The notes beneath the pieces are model-generated. The model did not search any database. It was not told where the DNA came from and saw only the letters and a program-made list of their open reading frames with translations. A stretch of 64,000 nucleotides of DNA from Sphingobacterium prati. GTDB taxonomy: Bacteria; Bacteroidota; Bacteroidia; Sphingobacteriales; Sphingobacteriaceae. Positions 8,391 through 17,305 of this stretch are shown piece by piece. The position numbers were made by a program, and so were the translations under genes. Where the stretch lies: assembly GCF_013167215.1 (NCBI RefSeq), contig NZ_JABJWY010000034.1, forward strand, positions 558,001 to 622,000, given 5' to 3'. Every line of letters starts with the position of its first letter. Positions within the stretch are counted from its first letter, which is position 1.

Positions 8391-9134
8391 CTATTTTCCT
8401 CCAAATTTATACAAAACTCCTAGTGTAAACAATGGATAGCCCGCTTTTAAATATGTATTACTTTTAAAACCGAAAACCATACCATTTGTATACTGTAACT
8501 TCCATCCTTTTCCAAGCCCCATCCTTGTATAAAATACAGGTTCAATGAGCATGTTGTCTTCTTTCTCCACTGGCAGACCATCAATGGCAAAATTCTTCAT
8601 CCGCATATTACTCAGTCTTATAATAGTCCCATAATCAATATCATGTCTATTACCGAACAATTTCAGGGCATCTTTCTTCTCGGACGAAAAGTTTACTTGC
8701 ACAAATACCTTATCAAAATCCATATCCTGCGTCTCCACAATCGCCTGTCCCATTGTTGAAGATCGTTTGTCAACTACACTTGTAGTCCCCAGTCCGTATC
8801 CTCCATATACCTCAAATACACGATTATTTTTTCTACCAAAACGCGTATAGTACCCGATCCCCGCTTCGCCCATTTTCTGTGCATAGTCTTTCGTATTGGA
8901 TTTGTTATCCACATAAGACCCATTTGCAATAACAGCGACATGATCGGTCACCGCTACGCCTAGATTTGCAGACACATTTGCCTTTGTATTGATATTCCCT
9001 GAAACATATACCTCACCCGCTTCTGTAAACATGGGCGCCGAAGGCACATTGGGCATATAAATGGAACTACAGGAATATAATGAACAGGCAAACACCCCAA
9101 CACACATACCATATCCCAACTTGTTGTATTTCAT
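8391..9134 (-). CDS. Outer-membrane lipoprotein, small beta-barrel-like, unknown function
   Basis: 247 residues with a lipoprotein-type signal (lipobox ending SLYSC). The remainder alternates polar and aromatic residues in short strands, such as VSANLGVAVTDHVAVIANGSY and NRVFEVYGGYGLGTTS. It closes with LFTLGVLYKFGGK, ending in an aromatic as barrel proteins often do. Similar proteins in Bacteroidota are annotated only as hypothetical. It is the first gene of a pair with the following lipoprotein gene (5-bp gap). Localisation to the outer membrane is inferred from the signal and strand pattern. Confidence 0.7.
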   Translation of the reverse strand: MKYNKLGYGMCVGVFACSLYSCSSIYMPNVPSAPMFTEAGEVYVSGNINTKANVSANLGVAVTDHVAVIANGSYVDNKSNTKDYAQKMGEAGIGYYTRFGRKNNRVFEVYGGYGLGTTSVVDKRSSTMGQAIVETQDMDFDKVFVQVNFSSEKKDALKLFGNRHDIDYGTIIRLSNMRMKNFAIDGLPVEKEDNMLIEPVFYTRMGLGKGWKLQYTNGMVFGFKSNTYLKAGYPLFTLGVLYKFGGK

Positions 9135-9500
9135 ATGTAAATAATTAGTATTTTAAAGGCTATAGGAAGATCCCGATTATTTAGGCACAAGTATTTAACT
9201 CCAAATGGCGTACATGCTATTGCCTGGTCATTTGTATTTTCCAATCGCGAATAATTCATAAATCGGTATTTATTTTAAAAACACCTATCCCTTATAAAAA
9301 TTGTACCAAAGCGGTTACATTTAACAGAAAATAACAGTTCGCGGTATTATTTAAGCGTATAATTTAGGCGTAAATTCAACACACTTGGACTCCACAAACC
9401 TACAATAAACTCATATTCAACAAGATGAATCGCTTCAATTTTAACAAAATGGAATAAATTTATTAAGCATAAAAATTTAATAGCAGAAAGTACCTTGCAT
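9135..9500. other. Gene-free spacer upstream of the lipoprotein pair
   Basis: About 365 bp, A+T-rich, without a convincing open reading frame. It must hold the promoter of the minus-strand lipoprotein pair near its left end. No strong symmetry or promoter match was found. Confidence 0.4.
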
Positions 9501-9531
9501 AAAAAAGGCATCAATTGCTTGATGCCTTTTT
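9501..9531 (-). terminator. Rho-independent terminator after rpmA
   Basis: A perfect stem AAGGCATCAA / TTGATGCCTT is flanked by A-runs and T-runs. On the minus strand it lies 19 bp beyond the rpmA stop and ends in T-residues, so it closes the rplU-rpmA operon. Confidence 0.88.
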
Positions 9532-9549
9532 CAAATATTGTTGCAAAAC

Positions 9550-9813
9550 TTATGCTTGCTCTGTAGGAACTACAGATACATAAGATTTATTGTTAGCTTT
9601 TTTACGGAAAACTACTTTACCGTCTACTAAAGCGAACAATGTGTGGTCTTTACCAATACCAACATTTGTGTCAGGATTGTGTTGTGTACCGCGTTGGCGT
9701 ACGATGATGTTACCTGCGATTGCTTGTTGACCACCGAAGATTTTGATACCTAAACGCTTGCTATGTGACTCACGGCCGTTCTTAGAACTACCCGCACCTT
9801 TTTTGTGTGCCAT
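9550..9813 (-). CDS. rpmA: 50S ribosomal protein L27
   Basis: 87 residues. The N-terminus [20 protein letters not shown] and the block [18 protein letters not shown] are the family signature. There is no Firmicutes-type cleaved extension before the conserved start. L27's flexible N-terminus reaches the peptidyl-transferase centre of the large subunit. It follows rplU by 43 bp, the standard L21-L27 pair, and is closed by the terminator at 9501-9531. Confidence 0.98.
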   Translation of the reverse strand: MAHKKGAGSSKNGRESHSKRLGIKIFGGQQAIAGNIIVRQRGTQHNPDTNVGIGKDHTLFALVDGKVVFRKKANNKSYVSVVPTEQA

Positions 9814-9856
9814 TTCTTTATCTTAATTTAAGACTAATGTCTGATTAAAAATTCAA

Positions 9857-10168
9857 TTATAACGTAATACCAGTGATCTGGATTTTAGAAAATTGTTGAC
9901 GGTGACCGTTTTTCTTTTTGTAGCCTTTACGACGTTTTTTCTTGAAAACGATAACTTTATCACCTTTTAAATGAGACAAAATTTTAGCCGAAACTTTTGC
10001 ACCAGCAACGCTAGGTGTACCAATGGTAAATTTACCACCGTCTTCTGCTAACAATACATTGTCAAATTCAATACTAGCGCCTTCATCTCCTTGTAAACGG
10101 TGTACAAAAAGGAACTGGTCTTTTGCAACCTTAAATTGCTGTCCTGCTATATTTACTATTGCGTACAT
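9857..10168 (-). CDS. rplU: 50S ribosomal protein L21
   Basis: 103 residues, the typical length. It begins [14 protein letters not shown] and has the basic [21 protein letters not shown] segment that contacts 23S rRNA. It is the first gene of the rplU-rpmA operon. The roughly 150 bp upstream holds its promoter; no autoregulatory leader could be identified by eye. Confidence 0.98.
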   Translation of the reverse strand: MYAIVNIAGQQFKVAKDQFLFVHRLQGDEGASIEFDNVLLAEDGGKFTIGTPSVAGAKVSAKILSHLKGDKVIVFKKKRRKGYKKKNGHRQQFSKIQITGITL

Positions 10169-10317
10169 TGTTAATTAATTAAATGTGTTATTAAATGAAG
10201 GGCAAAAGTAATTAGTTTTTACCACAATTCAAAGATAAATCTATCTTTTTCCCTTCATTTACGCCCAGCTGATCCGCTACTACCGTCGGAAATAACAGAA
10301 AAGCAGCTATTAACAGC

Positions 10318-12360
10318 TTACCAAACTAAAATTCTTTTTTCGGGTGCAACGTACATTTTAGCTGTAGGCTGCACATTGAATGCTTTATAAAACGCTTCCA
10401 TATTATAAACAGGTCCATTTACACGAAATTGCTCTGGACTATGAGGATCAACCTTCAAACGCAAACGCATACGTTCATCGCTGCTTTTTACCCGCCAAAC
10501 TTGCGCAAAACTCAAGAAGAAACGTTGATCGGGCGTAAAACCATCAATTTTCTCACTTCCCTGCCCCTGCTTGGTCAATTTAAAAGCATCGTAAGCAATA
10601 TTCAAACCACCGATATCAGCCAAATTTTCACCTAAGGTTAGTTCCCCGTTGACATGTTGATTGTCCAACAAGGTAAAGCTTCCATATAATTTTGCGACTT
10701 GATTTGCACGTTCGGTAAATTGTTTGGCATCTACTGCTGTCCACCAATCGTTTAAGTTACCAGCTTTATCATATTGTCTACCTTGATCATCAAAACCATG
10801 TGTCATCTCATGCCCTATTACAGCACCAATAGCACCGTAATTAATCGCATCATCCGCATTGGCATCAAAGAATGGAAATTGCAGAATTCCCGCAGGGAAT
10901 ACAATCTCATTGTATGGTGGATTATAGTATGCATTGACTGTCGGAGTCGTCATCAACCACTCTTTTTTATCGACCGGTTTACCTATTTTATTGACCATTT
11001 CTTTATAGGCATGCTTAGCTGAGGACTGAAGGTTGGCATAGTAAGTATCTTTCGCTACTTCTACATCACTATAATTTTTCCATTTTTCCGGATAACCAAT
11101 CTTCTTGACAAACGCTTCCAATTTTTCAATTGCTTTTTTCTTGGTTTCCGGCGTCATCCAGTCTAATTTTTCAATTCTTGTCTTGTAGACCTTTTGCAAA
11201 TTATCGACCAATTCCAGCATGCGCTGTTTTGCTTCCGGTTTAAAATAGTCATCCACATAGAGTTTTCCGACAATCTCACCCAAATTTTCATCAGCCGAAC
11301 TGACCATCAATTTCCAGCGTTCTTTCTGTTGTTTCTGTCCATTCAGGGTCTTGCCGAATAGCTCGAATTTAGCATCTCTGAATTCCTTGCTAAGCGCACT
11401 TGCCGATGCATTCGCTAAGTCAGCTTTTAACTTTGTTTTCCAGACATCTACAGATTGCGATTTCAACAAATTGTTCAATGCGATATAAAACTTAGGCTGC
11501 TGTACCAAAATCGTATCGGTCTTTACCTCCAAGCGACCGAGGATCTCTTTCCAATTCAGATTTGGGGTCTGTTTCTGAAAATCCTGAACAGCAAACTTGT
11601 TATAGTTTTTAATCGGATCCCTTAATTCAACAGGTGTCAAATGGGATTTCGCAATTTCTGTTTCCAGCTTGAGCACTTCTTCGGCAGATTTTTGGGCACT
11701 TGCTTCCTCACCGATCAATCCAAACAGTTTAACCAGATAAGCATTGTAGGCTTCCCTGATCTTTTTGGCCTTATCATCCTGATCCAAATAATAACTAGCT
11801 TCCGGTAGATTCAATCCACCCTGAAAAAATTGTAGCGCATTTTTACTACTGATTCGATCATCTGCAGCCACATAAAAGCTGAATAGGTCGCCATCACCAT
11901 TTTTGAATCCATCGGCCGCATAGGCGATCAGTTCATCGACATTTTTCAACGCATTGATTTTCTGAACAGCCTCTTCTATCGGCTTGGCACCTAATTTATC
12001 GATGGTTACGGTATCCATTCCACTCGCATAGAAATCACCAGCTTTTTGCTGATCTGATCCCTTTTTACTGTTGGATTGGGCTGCATTTTCCAAAACAGTT
12101 TTTAGTTTCTGCAAATTTTCATCTGCCAAAATATAGAATGACCCCCAACCTGTTTCAGAAGCTGGTATCTGGGTATTTTTCATCCATGCTCCGTTCGCAT
12201 ATTGAAAAAAATTATCGCCAGGATGGACCGTTGTATCCATGCCAGAAACATCAAAAAAGCTGGTTCTGACTTCCTGAGAACTCTCCTTGCTCTTATTTGA
12301 CTGACATGACATCATCATTAAGACGATAGAGAGCGTCCCCCATTTGAATTTTTGTATCAT
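10318..12360 (-). CDS. M13-family zinc metallopeptidase (PepO/neprilysin-like), lipoprotein
   Basis: 680 residues. A signal with lipobox (VLMMMSC) gives a membrane-anchored mature protein. The long N-terminal domain (Peptidase_M13_N; opening GMDTTVHPGDNFFQYANGAWM) is followed by the catalytic domain. That domain has VNAYYNPPYNEIVFPAGIL, zinc motif HEMTH near residue 515, the third ligand in GENLADIGG, and DPHSPEQFRVNGP near the end. Family members cleave short peptides outside the cytoplasm. The length matches neprilysin homologues. It is probably monocistronic: the next minus-strand gene upstream is 68 bp away. Confidence 0.93.
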   Translation of the reverse strand: MIQKFKWGTLSIVLMMMSCQSNKSKESSQEVRTSFFDVSGMDTTVHPGDNFFQYANGAWMKNTQIPASETGWGSFYILADENLQKLKTVLENAAQSNSKKGSDQQKAGDFYASGMDTVTIDKLGAKPIEEAVQKINALKNVDELIAYAADGFKNGDGDLFSFYVAADDRISSKNALQFFQGGLNLPEASYYLDQDDKAKKIREAYNAYLVKLFGLIGEEASAQKSAEEVLKLETEIAKSHLTPVELRDPIKNYNKFAVQDFQKQTPNLNWKEILGRLEVKTDTILVQQPKFYIALNNLLKSQSVDVWKTKLKADLANASASALSKEFRDAKFELFGKTLNGQKQQKERWKLMVSSADENLGEIVGKLYVDDYFKPEAKQRMLELVDNLQKVYKTRIEKLDWMTPETKKKAIEKLEAFVKKIGYPEKWKNYSDVEVAKDTYYANLQSSAKHAYKEMVNKIGKPVDKKEWLMTTPTVNAYYNPPYNEIVFPAGILQFPFFDANADDAINYGAIGAVIGHEMTHGFDDQGRQYDKAGNLNDWWTAVDAKQFTERANQVAKLYGSFTLLDNQHVNGELTLGENLADIGGLNIAYDAFKLTKQGQGSEKIDGFTPDQRFFLSFAQVWRVKSSDERMRLRLKVDPHSPEQFRVNGPVYNMEAFYKAFNVQPTAKMYVAPEKRILVW

Positions 12361-12428
12361 ACTTTATTAGATTAAAGAATATAATTAAAGCTAAGCATAT
12401 TTTGAAGTCCTTCAAAAATACAGGTTAA

Positions 12429-13937
12429 TTATTTCAAAAGTTTTACTTCATAGAGATCTTTGCGTCGATCCTTTTTAACTTTTACAGTGCCATATTCATG
12501 CAGATCCCTTAAGGCATAAAGATCTACATCTGCAATCAGTACCATCTCCGCATTGGGGGTGGCTTCAGCCTTGATTGCATTGTTCGGAAATGCAAAATCT
12601 GACGGTGTAAAGACTGCAGATTGCGAGTATTGAATATCCATGTTGTTGACACGTGGCAAGTTACCGACAGAACCAGCAATTGCCACATAACATTCGTTTT
12701 CAATGGCGCGCGCTTGTGCACAGGTCCTGACCCGGATGTAGCCATTCTGTGTATCAGTCATAAAAGGTACGAAGAGGATCTGCATACCTTGGTCAGCCAA
12801 TATACGACTGAGTTCCGGAAACTCTACATCGTAGCAGATCAGCAGGCCAACCTTACCACAATCGGTATCAAATACCTTCACCTCGCTTCCACCTACCATA
12901 CCATAGTATTTAAATTCATTTGGCGTAATATGAATTTTCTTAAATTCATCCAGCTTACCATTACGATGGCATAAGTAAGAAACATTATAGAGTTTCTTAT
13001 TTTCCATCAGCGGCATAGATCCCGCGATAATATTCACATTATAGGAAACAGCAAATTGCTGAATACGATCGATAATATCTGAAGTATGCTGTGCCAGCCT
13101 TTCCATCGCCAGCCGCTCGGGAAGATCATTATACGGGCTCATTAGTGGCGTATTGAAAAACTCCGGAAACATAATAAAGTCTGTTCCATAGTCACTTACC
13201 GTATCCACAAAGAATTCAATCTGATCATAAAAAGCTTCTATATTATCAAATAAACGCATTTGCCACTGTACCAATCCCAGACGAATTGTCTGTTTGGTCG
13301 TTGAGATCGATCGGGTTTCTGATTCGTAGTAAATATTATTCCACTCCAGCAAGGTGGCAAATTCCATAGACTCGGCATCTTCCGGTAGATAATGTTTCAG
13401 CACCTTTTTGACATGAAAATCATTGGAAAGCTGAAAGGTCAGTGTCGGATCATAAATTTCCTTGCGTTTTACCTTCTCAATGTATACTCTCGGACTCATT
13501 TTGTCCGCATAATTATGGTAATTGGGAATCCTGCCGCCGGCAACAATACATTTTAAATTCATCTGTTCACACAGCTCCTTCCGTGCGTCATAGAGGCGTC
13601 GCCCTAAGCGCAATGCACGATGTTCGGGATGAACAAACACTTCGATGCCATATAACGTATCTCCGTCATCACTGTGTTTACTGAATTTTCCATCATCAAT
13701 AATATCGTAATAACTATCGTAGATATTATTCTTTTTGGAATTAAGGATAATGGACAGCGCACAGGCCACTACATGCCCGTCGATCTCCACGCACAATTGT
13801 CCTTCGGGAAATATTTCGATCAAATCCTGAATATTTTCCTTTGACCAGGTATCCCCTACACCATCATAAGCTTGCTCCATTGATTTTTTCAGATCAACAT
13901 AATCCTTCTTTGTCAAGTTGCGCACCTGAATATCCAT
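12429..13937 (-). CDS. GNAT acetyltransferase fused to carbon-nitrogen hydrolase (nitrilase superfamily)
   Basis: 502 residues from the preferred start. A longer frame begins 29 codons earlier, but MDIQVRNLTKKDY is preceded by AAGGAG eight bases upstream, a rare clear Shine-Dalgarno here. Residues 1-180 form a GNAT fold (VFVHPEHRALRLGRRLYDARKEL is the acetyl-CoA loop). Residues 210-500 are a nitrilase-type amidohydrolase with the Glu-Lys-Cys triad visible in FPEFFNTP, FKKIHITPNE and LLICYDVEFPE. The same fusion is known in Bacteroidota and some other bacteria without a settled substrate. It may release and acetylate an amine, but this is inference. The neighbours give no pathway clue. Confidence 0.9.
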   Translation of the reverse strand: MDIQVRNLTKKDYVDLKKSMEQAYDGVGDTWSKENIQDLIEIFPEGQLCVEIDGHVVACALSIILNSKKNNIYDSYYDIIDDGKFSKHSDDGDTLYGIEVFVHPEHRALRLGRRLYDARKELCEQMNLKCIVAGGRIPNYHNYADKMSPRVYIEKVKRKEIYDPTLTFQLSNDFHVKKVLKHYLPEDAESMEFATLLEWNNIYYESETRSISTTKQTIRLGLVQWQMRLFDNIEAFYDQIEFFVDTVSDYGTDFIMFPEFFNTPLMSPYNDLPERLAMERLAQHTSDIIDRIQQFAVSYNVNIIAGSMPLMENKKLYNVSYLCHRNGKLDEFKKIHITPNEFKYYGMVGGSEVKVFDTDCGKVGLLICYDVEFPELSRILADQGMQILFVPFMTDTQNGYIRVRTCAQARAIENECYVAIAGSVGNLPRVNNMDIQYSQSAVFTPSDFAFPNNAIKAEATPNAEMVLIADVDLYALRDLHEYGTVKVKKDRRKDLYEVKLLK

Positions 13938-14032
13938 ATATAAATCTCCTTTTGAAATAAGTTTTCCTAAAAATAGTAAAAGTCGAGCCTGAGCCCAAAT
14001 ATCGGGGTAGCCAAGCAACCACAAATTGAGAC

Positions 14033-14066
14033 AAAAAAAGACGCCAATTGTTTTATTGGCGCCTTA
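14033..14066 (-). terminator. Rho-independent terminator after the DUF3467 gene
   Basis: A hairpin with stem CGCCAAT / ATTGGCG lies about 26 bp past the DUF3467 stop. On the minus strand it is followed by seven T-residues. Confidence 0.8.
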
Positions 14067-14091
14067 AAATATCGATAGATTGTACTACTGA

Positions 14092-14433
14092 CTATGCTTG
14101 ACCTTGAGGAGTTCCGAATGGAAATGCCACTGTTGGGTCACCACCTTGTTGAGGTTGTTCTGCAACACCTACATCCATTTTGATCGGACCGTTCAATGCT
14201 TCGAAACGATTCACGTTATCAACCAATGCACCTAACAAGCGTTTTGCGTGCTCTGGAGTCAAAACGATTCTTGATTTCACTTTTGCTTTTGGCACTCCTG
14301 GCATCACACGGATAAAGTCAACCACAAATTCTGTATTAGAGTGAGTGATAATCGCAAGATTTGAGTAGATTCCTTCTGCTACTTCTTCTGTCAACTCAAT
14401 GCTCAATTCGTTTTGATTTTGGTTATTTTCCAT
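14092..14433 (-). CDS. DUF3467 domain protein
   Basis: 113 residues, small and acidic. The whole protein matches the DUF3467 pattern: ELTEEVAEGIYSNLAIITHSNTEFVVDFI, PGVPKAKVKSRIVLTPEHAKRLLGAL. The conserved DF and SRIVLTPEHAK blocks suggest a compact beta fold. No function is established. The glutamine/glycine-rich tail is probably disordered. It lies 37 bp downstream of the M42 peptidase gene, so the two may be co-transcribed and end at the hairpin 14033-14066. Confidence 0.85.
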   Translation of the reverse strand: MENNQNQNELSIELTEEVAEGIYSNLAIITHSNTEFVVDFIRVMPGVPKAKVKSRIVLTPEHAKRLLGALVDNVNRFEALNGPIKMDVGVAEQPQQGGDPTVAFPFGTPQGQA

Positions 14434-14470
14434 AATAATTCTAAATGATAAGTTAATATAATCCTAAATT

Positions 14471-15589
14471 CTATTTTGTAAAAGTTCTAAAGTCCTGTCC
14501 ATCCTCGATATTCAACAATGTCTGATAAATCAAACGGATCACATTGTCAACATCCTCTTTGTGTACCATTTCAACAGTCGTATGCATATAACGTAATGGC
14601 AGGGAAATCAACGCCGAAGGTACACCGCCATTGCTATACGCAAAAGCATCCGTATCTGTCCCAGTATATCGTGAGCATGCCTGACGTTGGAACGGAATAT
14701 TGTTTTGCTCTGCAACTTTCACCAACAGTTTATTCAAATTGACCTGAACTGCTGGCGCATAAGACAATACCGGACCTTTTCCGGAGAACAAATCTCCCTG
14801 GGTGATCTTGTTGATCATTGGTGTCTGGGTGTCGTGTGTTACGTCCGTCACAATGGCCACATTGGGCTTAATACGCTCTGCAATCATCTCTGCACCCCGC
14901 AGACCAATCTCTTCCTGCACCGAATTTACAATATATAATCCAAACGGCAATTTCTTTTTATTCTCTTTTAGCAAACGCGCAACCTCAGCAATCATAAAAC
15001 CACCGGCACGGTTATCTAAAGCACGTCCGACATAATAACGATCATTCAGGATCGAAAACGTGTCTTCGTAAGTAATCACACAGCCGACATGTACACCCAG
15101 TTCCTCCACTTCTTCTTTAGAACTACAGCCGCAATCCAAAAAGATATTTTTCAGGGAAGGATTTTCTTCCTTCTCTCCCGAACGGGTATGAATAGCAGGC
15201 CAGCCAAATACAGCCTTTACAATCCCTTTTTCTGTATGGATATTGACACGTTTAGAAGGAGCAATTTGATGATCCGAACCACCGTTCCGTACCACGTAGA
15301 TTAATCCATCTTTTGTAATGTAATTGACAAACCAGGAAATTTCGTCGGCATGCGCTTCGATTACCACTTTATAGGCAGCCTTTGGGTTGATAACGCCAAC
15401 AGCTGTACCATAATTATCAACGAAAGTGTCATCGACATAAGGCTTCAGGTAATCCAACCATAAACGCTGACCGTCCCATTCAAAACCTGTGGGTGAAGCA
15501 TTATTTATATATTTTTCAAAAAATGAAAGCGAATCTTTTGTTACGACCGCAGTTGTTTTCTGTTCTTTTTTCTTATTCTTTTCAGCCAT
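14471..15589 (-). CDS. M42-family metallopeptidase (glutamyl/deblocking aminopeptidase type)
   Basis: 372 residues. The dinuclear metal site can be followed through the protein: His in IEAHADE, bridging Asp in GRALDNRAGG, the Glu pair in NSVQEEIGLRGA, Asp in AIVTDVTHDT, and the C-terminal His in LPLRYMHTTVE. The TGTDTDAF block is also typical. These enzymes form large cytosolic tetrahedral assemblies that trim peptides, and some bind cellulose-like sugars. A lysine-rich tail of about 18 residues precedes the conserved fold. It lies upstream of the DUF3467 gene on the same strand. Confidence 0.93.
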   Translation of the reverse strand: MAEKNKKKEQKTTAVVTKDSLSFFEKYINNASPTGFEWDGQRLWLDYLKPYVDDTFVDNYGTAVGVINPKAAYKVVIEAHADEISWFVNYITKDGLIYVVRNGGSDHQIAPSKRVNIHTEKGIVKAVFGWPAIHTRSGEKEENPSLKNIFLDCGCSSKEEVEELGVHVGCVITYEDTFSILNDRYYVGRALDNRAGGFMIAEVARLLKENKKKLPFGLYIVNSVQEEIGLRGAEMIAERIKPNVAIVTDVTHDTQTPMINKITQGDLFSGKGPVLSYAPAVQVNLNKLLVKVAEQNNIPFQRQACSRYTGTDTDAFAYSNGGVPSALISLPLRYMHTTVEMVHKEDVDNVIRLIYQTLLNIEDGQDFRTFTK

Positions 15590-15752
15590 CTTGTCCTTTT
15601 CTATTTACTTTCGTCAAAATATGAAAATTTCAATGAAATGCAAAAGTAAAAATGTTTTTTGGAATATTCCTTTTACATTTCACTTTGATTTTATTGAAAA
15701 ATAAGATTAAACCCTATCTTTACCTTAGTAATTTAAACAGACATAAAAAAAT

Positions 15753-16568
15753 ATGAATTCAATACTAAGTGCAATACATTGGAATGTAGATCCCGAGATG
15801 TTCAACTTTGGCGCTTTTGCCCTACGCTATTACGCCTTATGTTGGCTCCTCGCTTTCTTTGTGTCCTATGTTATTATGTTGCGCATTTTCAAAAATGAAG
15901 GCCGCACGCAAGAACAACTGGATCAACTATCTATCTATATCTTCCTCGGCACACTGATCGGCGCACGACTTGGTCATTGCTTATTCTACGATTTTGATTA
16001 TTACAAAGACCATATATTGGAAATTTTTCTTCCTTTTAAATGGGATAAAAACGGATTCCACGTCACCGGTTTTGCCGGTTTGGCTTCGCATGGAGGAGCG
16101 ATCGGCATCCTTGTTGCACTCTACCTATACTGCCGTAAGACGAAGACCGATTTTTTATGGTTGGCAGACAGATTAGTTGTGGTTGTACCTATTGCTGGCG
16201 CGCTGATTCGTATCGGCAATTTTTTCAATTCAGAGATGGTCGGTACACCATCGGACTTGCCTTGGGCAATAATTTTTGAGCGTCATGACAATATCCCCCG
16301 TCATCCAGGCCAGCTCTATGAGGCTATAGCCTATATTGTCATCTTTATTATCATCGCTTCCTTATTCAAATCAGACCCGAATCGTCAAAAAGGAAAATTG
16401 TTCGGTATTTTTATGGTCTTATTATTTGGTGCACGAATGGTATTGGAGCACTTTAAAATTGATCAGGAACCTTTTGAACAAAGTATGCTGCTCAATATGG
16501 GACAGATTTTGAGTATACCGTTTATTTTGATCGGCCTCTATTTTATCTTCCGCAAACCAAAAGCATAA
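15753..16568 (+). CDS. lgt: Prolipoprotein diacylglyceryl transferase
   Basis: 271 residues with about seven membrane helices. Family motifs are present: GTLIGARLGHCLFYD, the essential HGG motif in GLASHGGAIGIL, and the GNFFNSEMVG loop followed by PRHPGQLYEA. Lgt transfers diacylglycerol from phosphatidylglycerol to the lipobox Cys of prolipoproteins in the inner membrane. It is divergent from the M42 peptidase gene (163-bp shared spacer) and closed by the terminator at 16606-16636. Confidence 0.96.
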   Translation: MNSILSAIHWNVDPEMFNFGAFALRYYALCWLLAFFVSYVIMLRIFKNEGRTQEQLDQLSIYIFLGTLIGARLGHCLFYDFDYYKDHILEIFLPFKWDKNGFHVTGFAGLASHGGAIGILVALYLYCRKTKTDFLWLADRLVVVVPIAGALIRIGNFFNSEMVGTPSDLPWAIIFERHDNIPRHPGQLYEAIAYIVIFIIIASLFKSDPNRQKGKLFGIFMVLLFGARMVLEHFKIDQEPFEQSMLLNMGQILSIPFILIGLYFIFRKPKA

Positions 16569-16605
16569 AAAAGCGGTTAAACTAACCTAAAAAATATTCA
16601 TTAAG

Positions 16606-16636
16606 GCATCTTTTTTAGCAAAGATGCTTTTTTTTA
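16606..16636 (+). terminator. Rho-independent terminator after lgt
   Basis: Stem GCATCTTT / AAAGATGC with a six-base loop, then an uninterrupted T-run, 38 bp past the lgt stop. Confidence 0.88.
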
Positions 16637-16736
16637 TTGTGCCCTAGCAGTTCAGATACCCTTACGCTTTCGGCCGCGATATTCCTTCGACAATGATGGC
16701 AGACTGCTCCGCCCCTCCGTCGGGCCTTCCTCACTA

Positions 16737-16885
16737 TAAATCCATGATGAATCCGACATGAGTCCGTGGTGAGTCCGAGTATAGCACGGATTCAGGCTGC
16801 TGTCACCTTATTGACAAGCTCCTCACACCTGCTCTCAGATACGAATCAGCCATGAATCAGTCTCGAATAAGAACCGAACACTTGT
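16737..16885. repeat. 11-bp-phased degenerate repeat element (copy 1)
   Basis: Four head-to-tail 11-bp units begin at 16737, 16748, 16759 and 16770, each starting T[GA]A[AG]TCC. The next stretch has GGATTCA (the reverse complement of TGAATCC), and TCA/ACA trinucleotides recur every 11 bp to about 16827. A second set of four 11-bp units follows, starting [CT]GAA at 16842, 16853, 16864 and 16875, three of them reading [CT]GAAT. The element is clearly richer in G+C than the A+T-rich DNA to its right. No coding frame uses it. The window has a second element with the same periodicity but a different core at 34841-35014. Function is unknown. Confidence 0.7.
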
Positions 16886-17263
16886 TATATCTCGTATTAA
16901 ACACGGACTCTATTTATATAAAACATATGAATATATAATATAAATATATTATTGAATTTAAAACCCATACTTTTAAATAGTAAAACAATATTTTAAAAAT
17001 AAGAATTAATGTATTTATCTATACAAAAGGAGCTATAGATAATACTTGTATCACGAATAATTCGTTAGGTTCGAAACTTCAATACACAACCTACGTATTG
17101 TTATGCCTGTCTACTTTCAATTTTCTATTAGATCTGTTCAATGCTTTATATAGCTGTTATGAATCACCCAGCTCAATAATAATTATTGCATCCATATTAA
17201 TTAACAAAATTAGTGCGTTGTATAGCTAAAGCTTACAAAGATTACTATATTTAGGCCTCTTTA
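16886..17263. other. A+T-rich gene-free spacer upstream of trpB
   Basis: No convincing gene. It contains two small perfect palindromes with a one-base centre: ACGAAT-A-ATTCGT at 17053-17065 and CAATAAT-A-ATTATTG at 17174-17188. Either could be a regulator site for trpB. No tryptophan-rich leader peptide was found. Confidence 0.4.
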
Positions 17264-17305
17264 ATGAGCAAAATTTTTACAACAAGAAACTTAAGCCTAA
17301 AATGA
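17264..17305 (+). CDS. Possible 13-codon leader peptide coupled to trpB
   Basis: A short frame ATG...TGA encodes MSKIFTTRNLSLK. Its stop codon overlaps the trpB start as ATGA (17302-17305), the usual geometry for translational coupling. It has no Trp codon, so it is not a classical trp attenuator. No ribosome site precedes it, but such sites are often absent in Bacteroidota. It could be chance. Confidence 0.25.
   Translation: MSKIFTTRNLSLK

Noticed and set aside
13938..14024. A 29-codon N-terminal extension of the GNAT-nitrilase protein
   Set aside because: The internal ATG at 13937 has a strong AAGGAG site and begins the conserved fold; the extension has neither.
16737..16885. CRISPR array
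   Set aside because: The repeats are 11 bp, degenerate and without unique spacers, and no cas gene is in the window.
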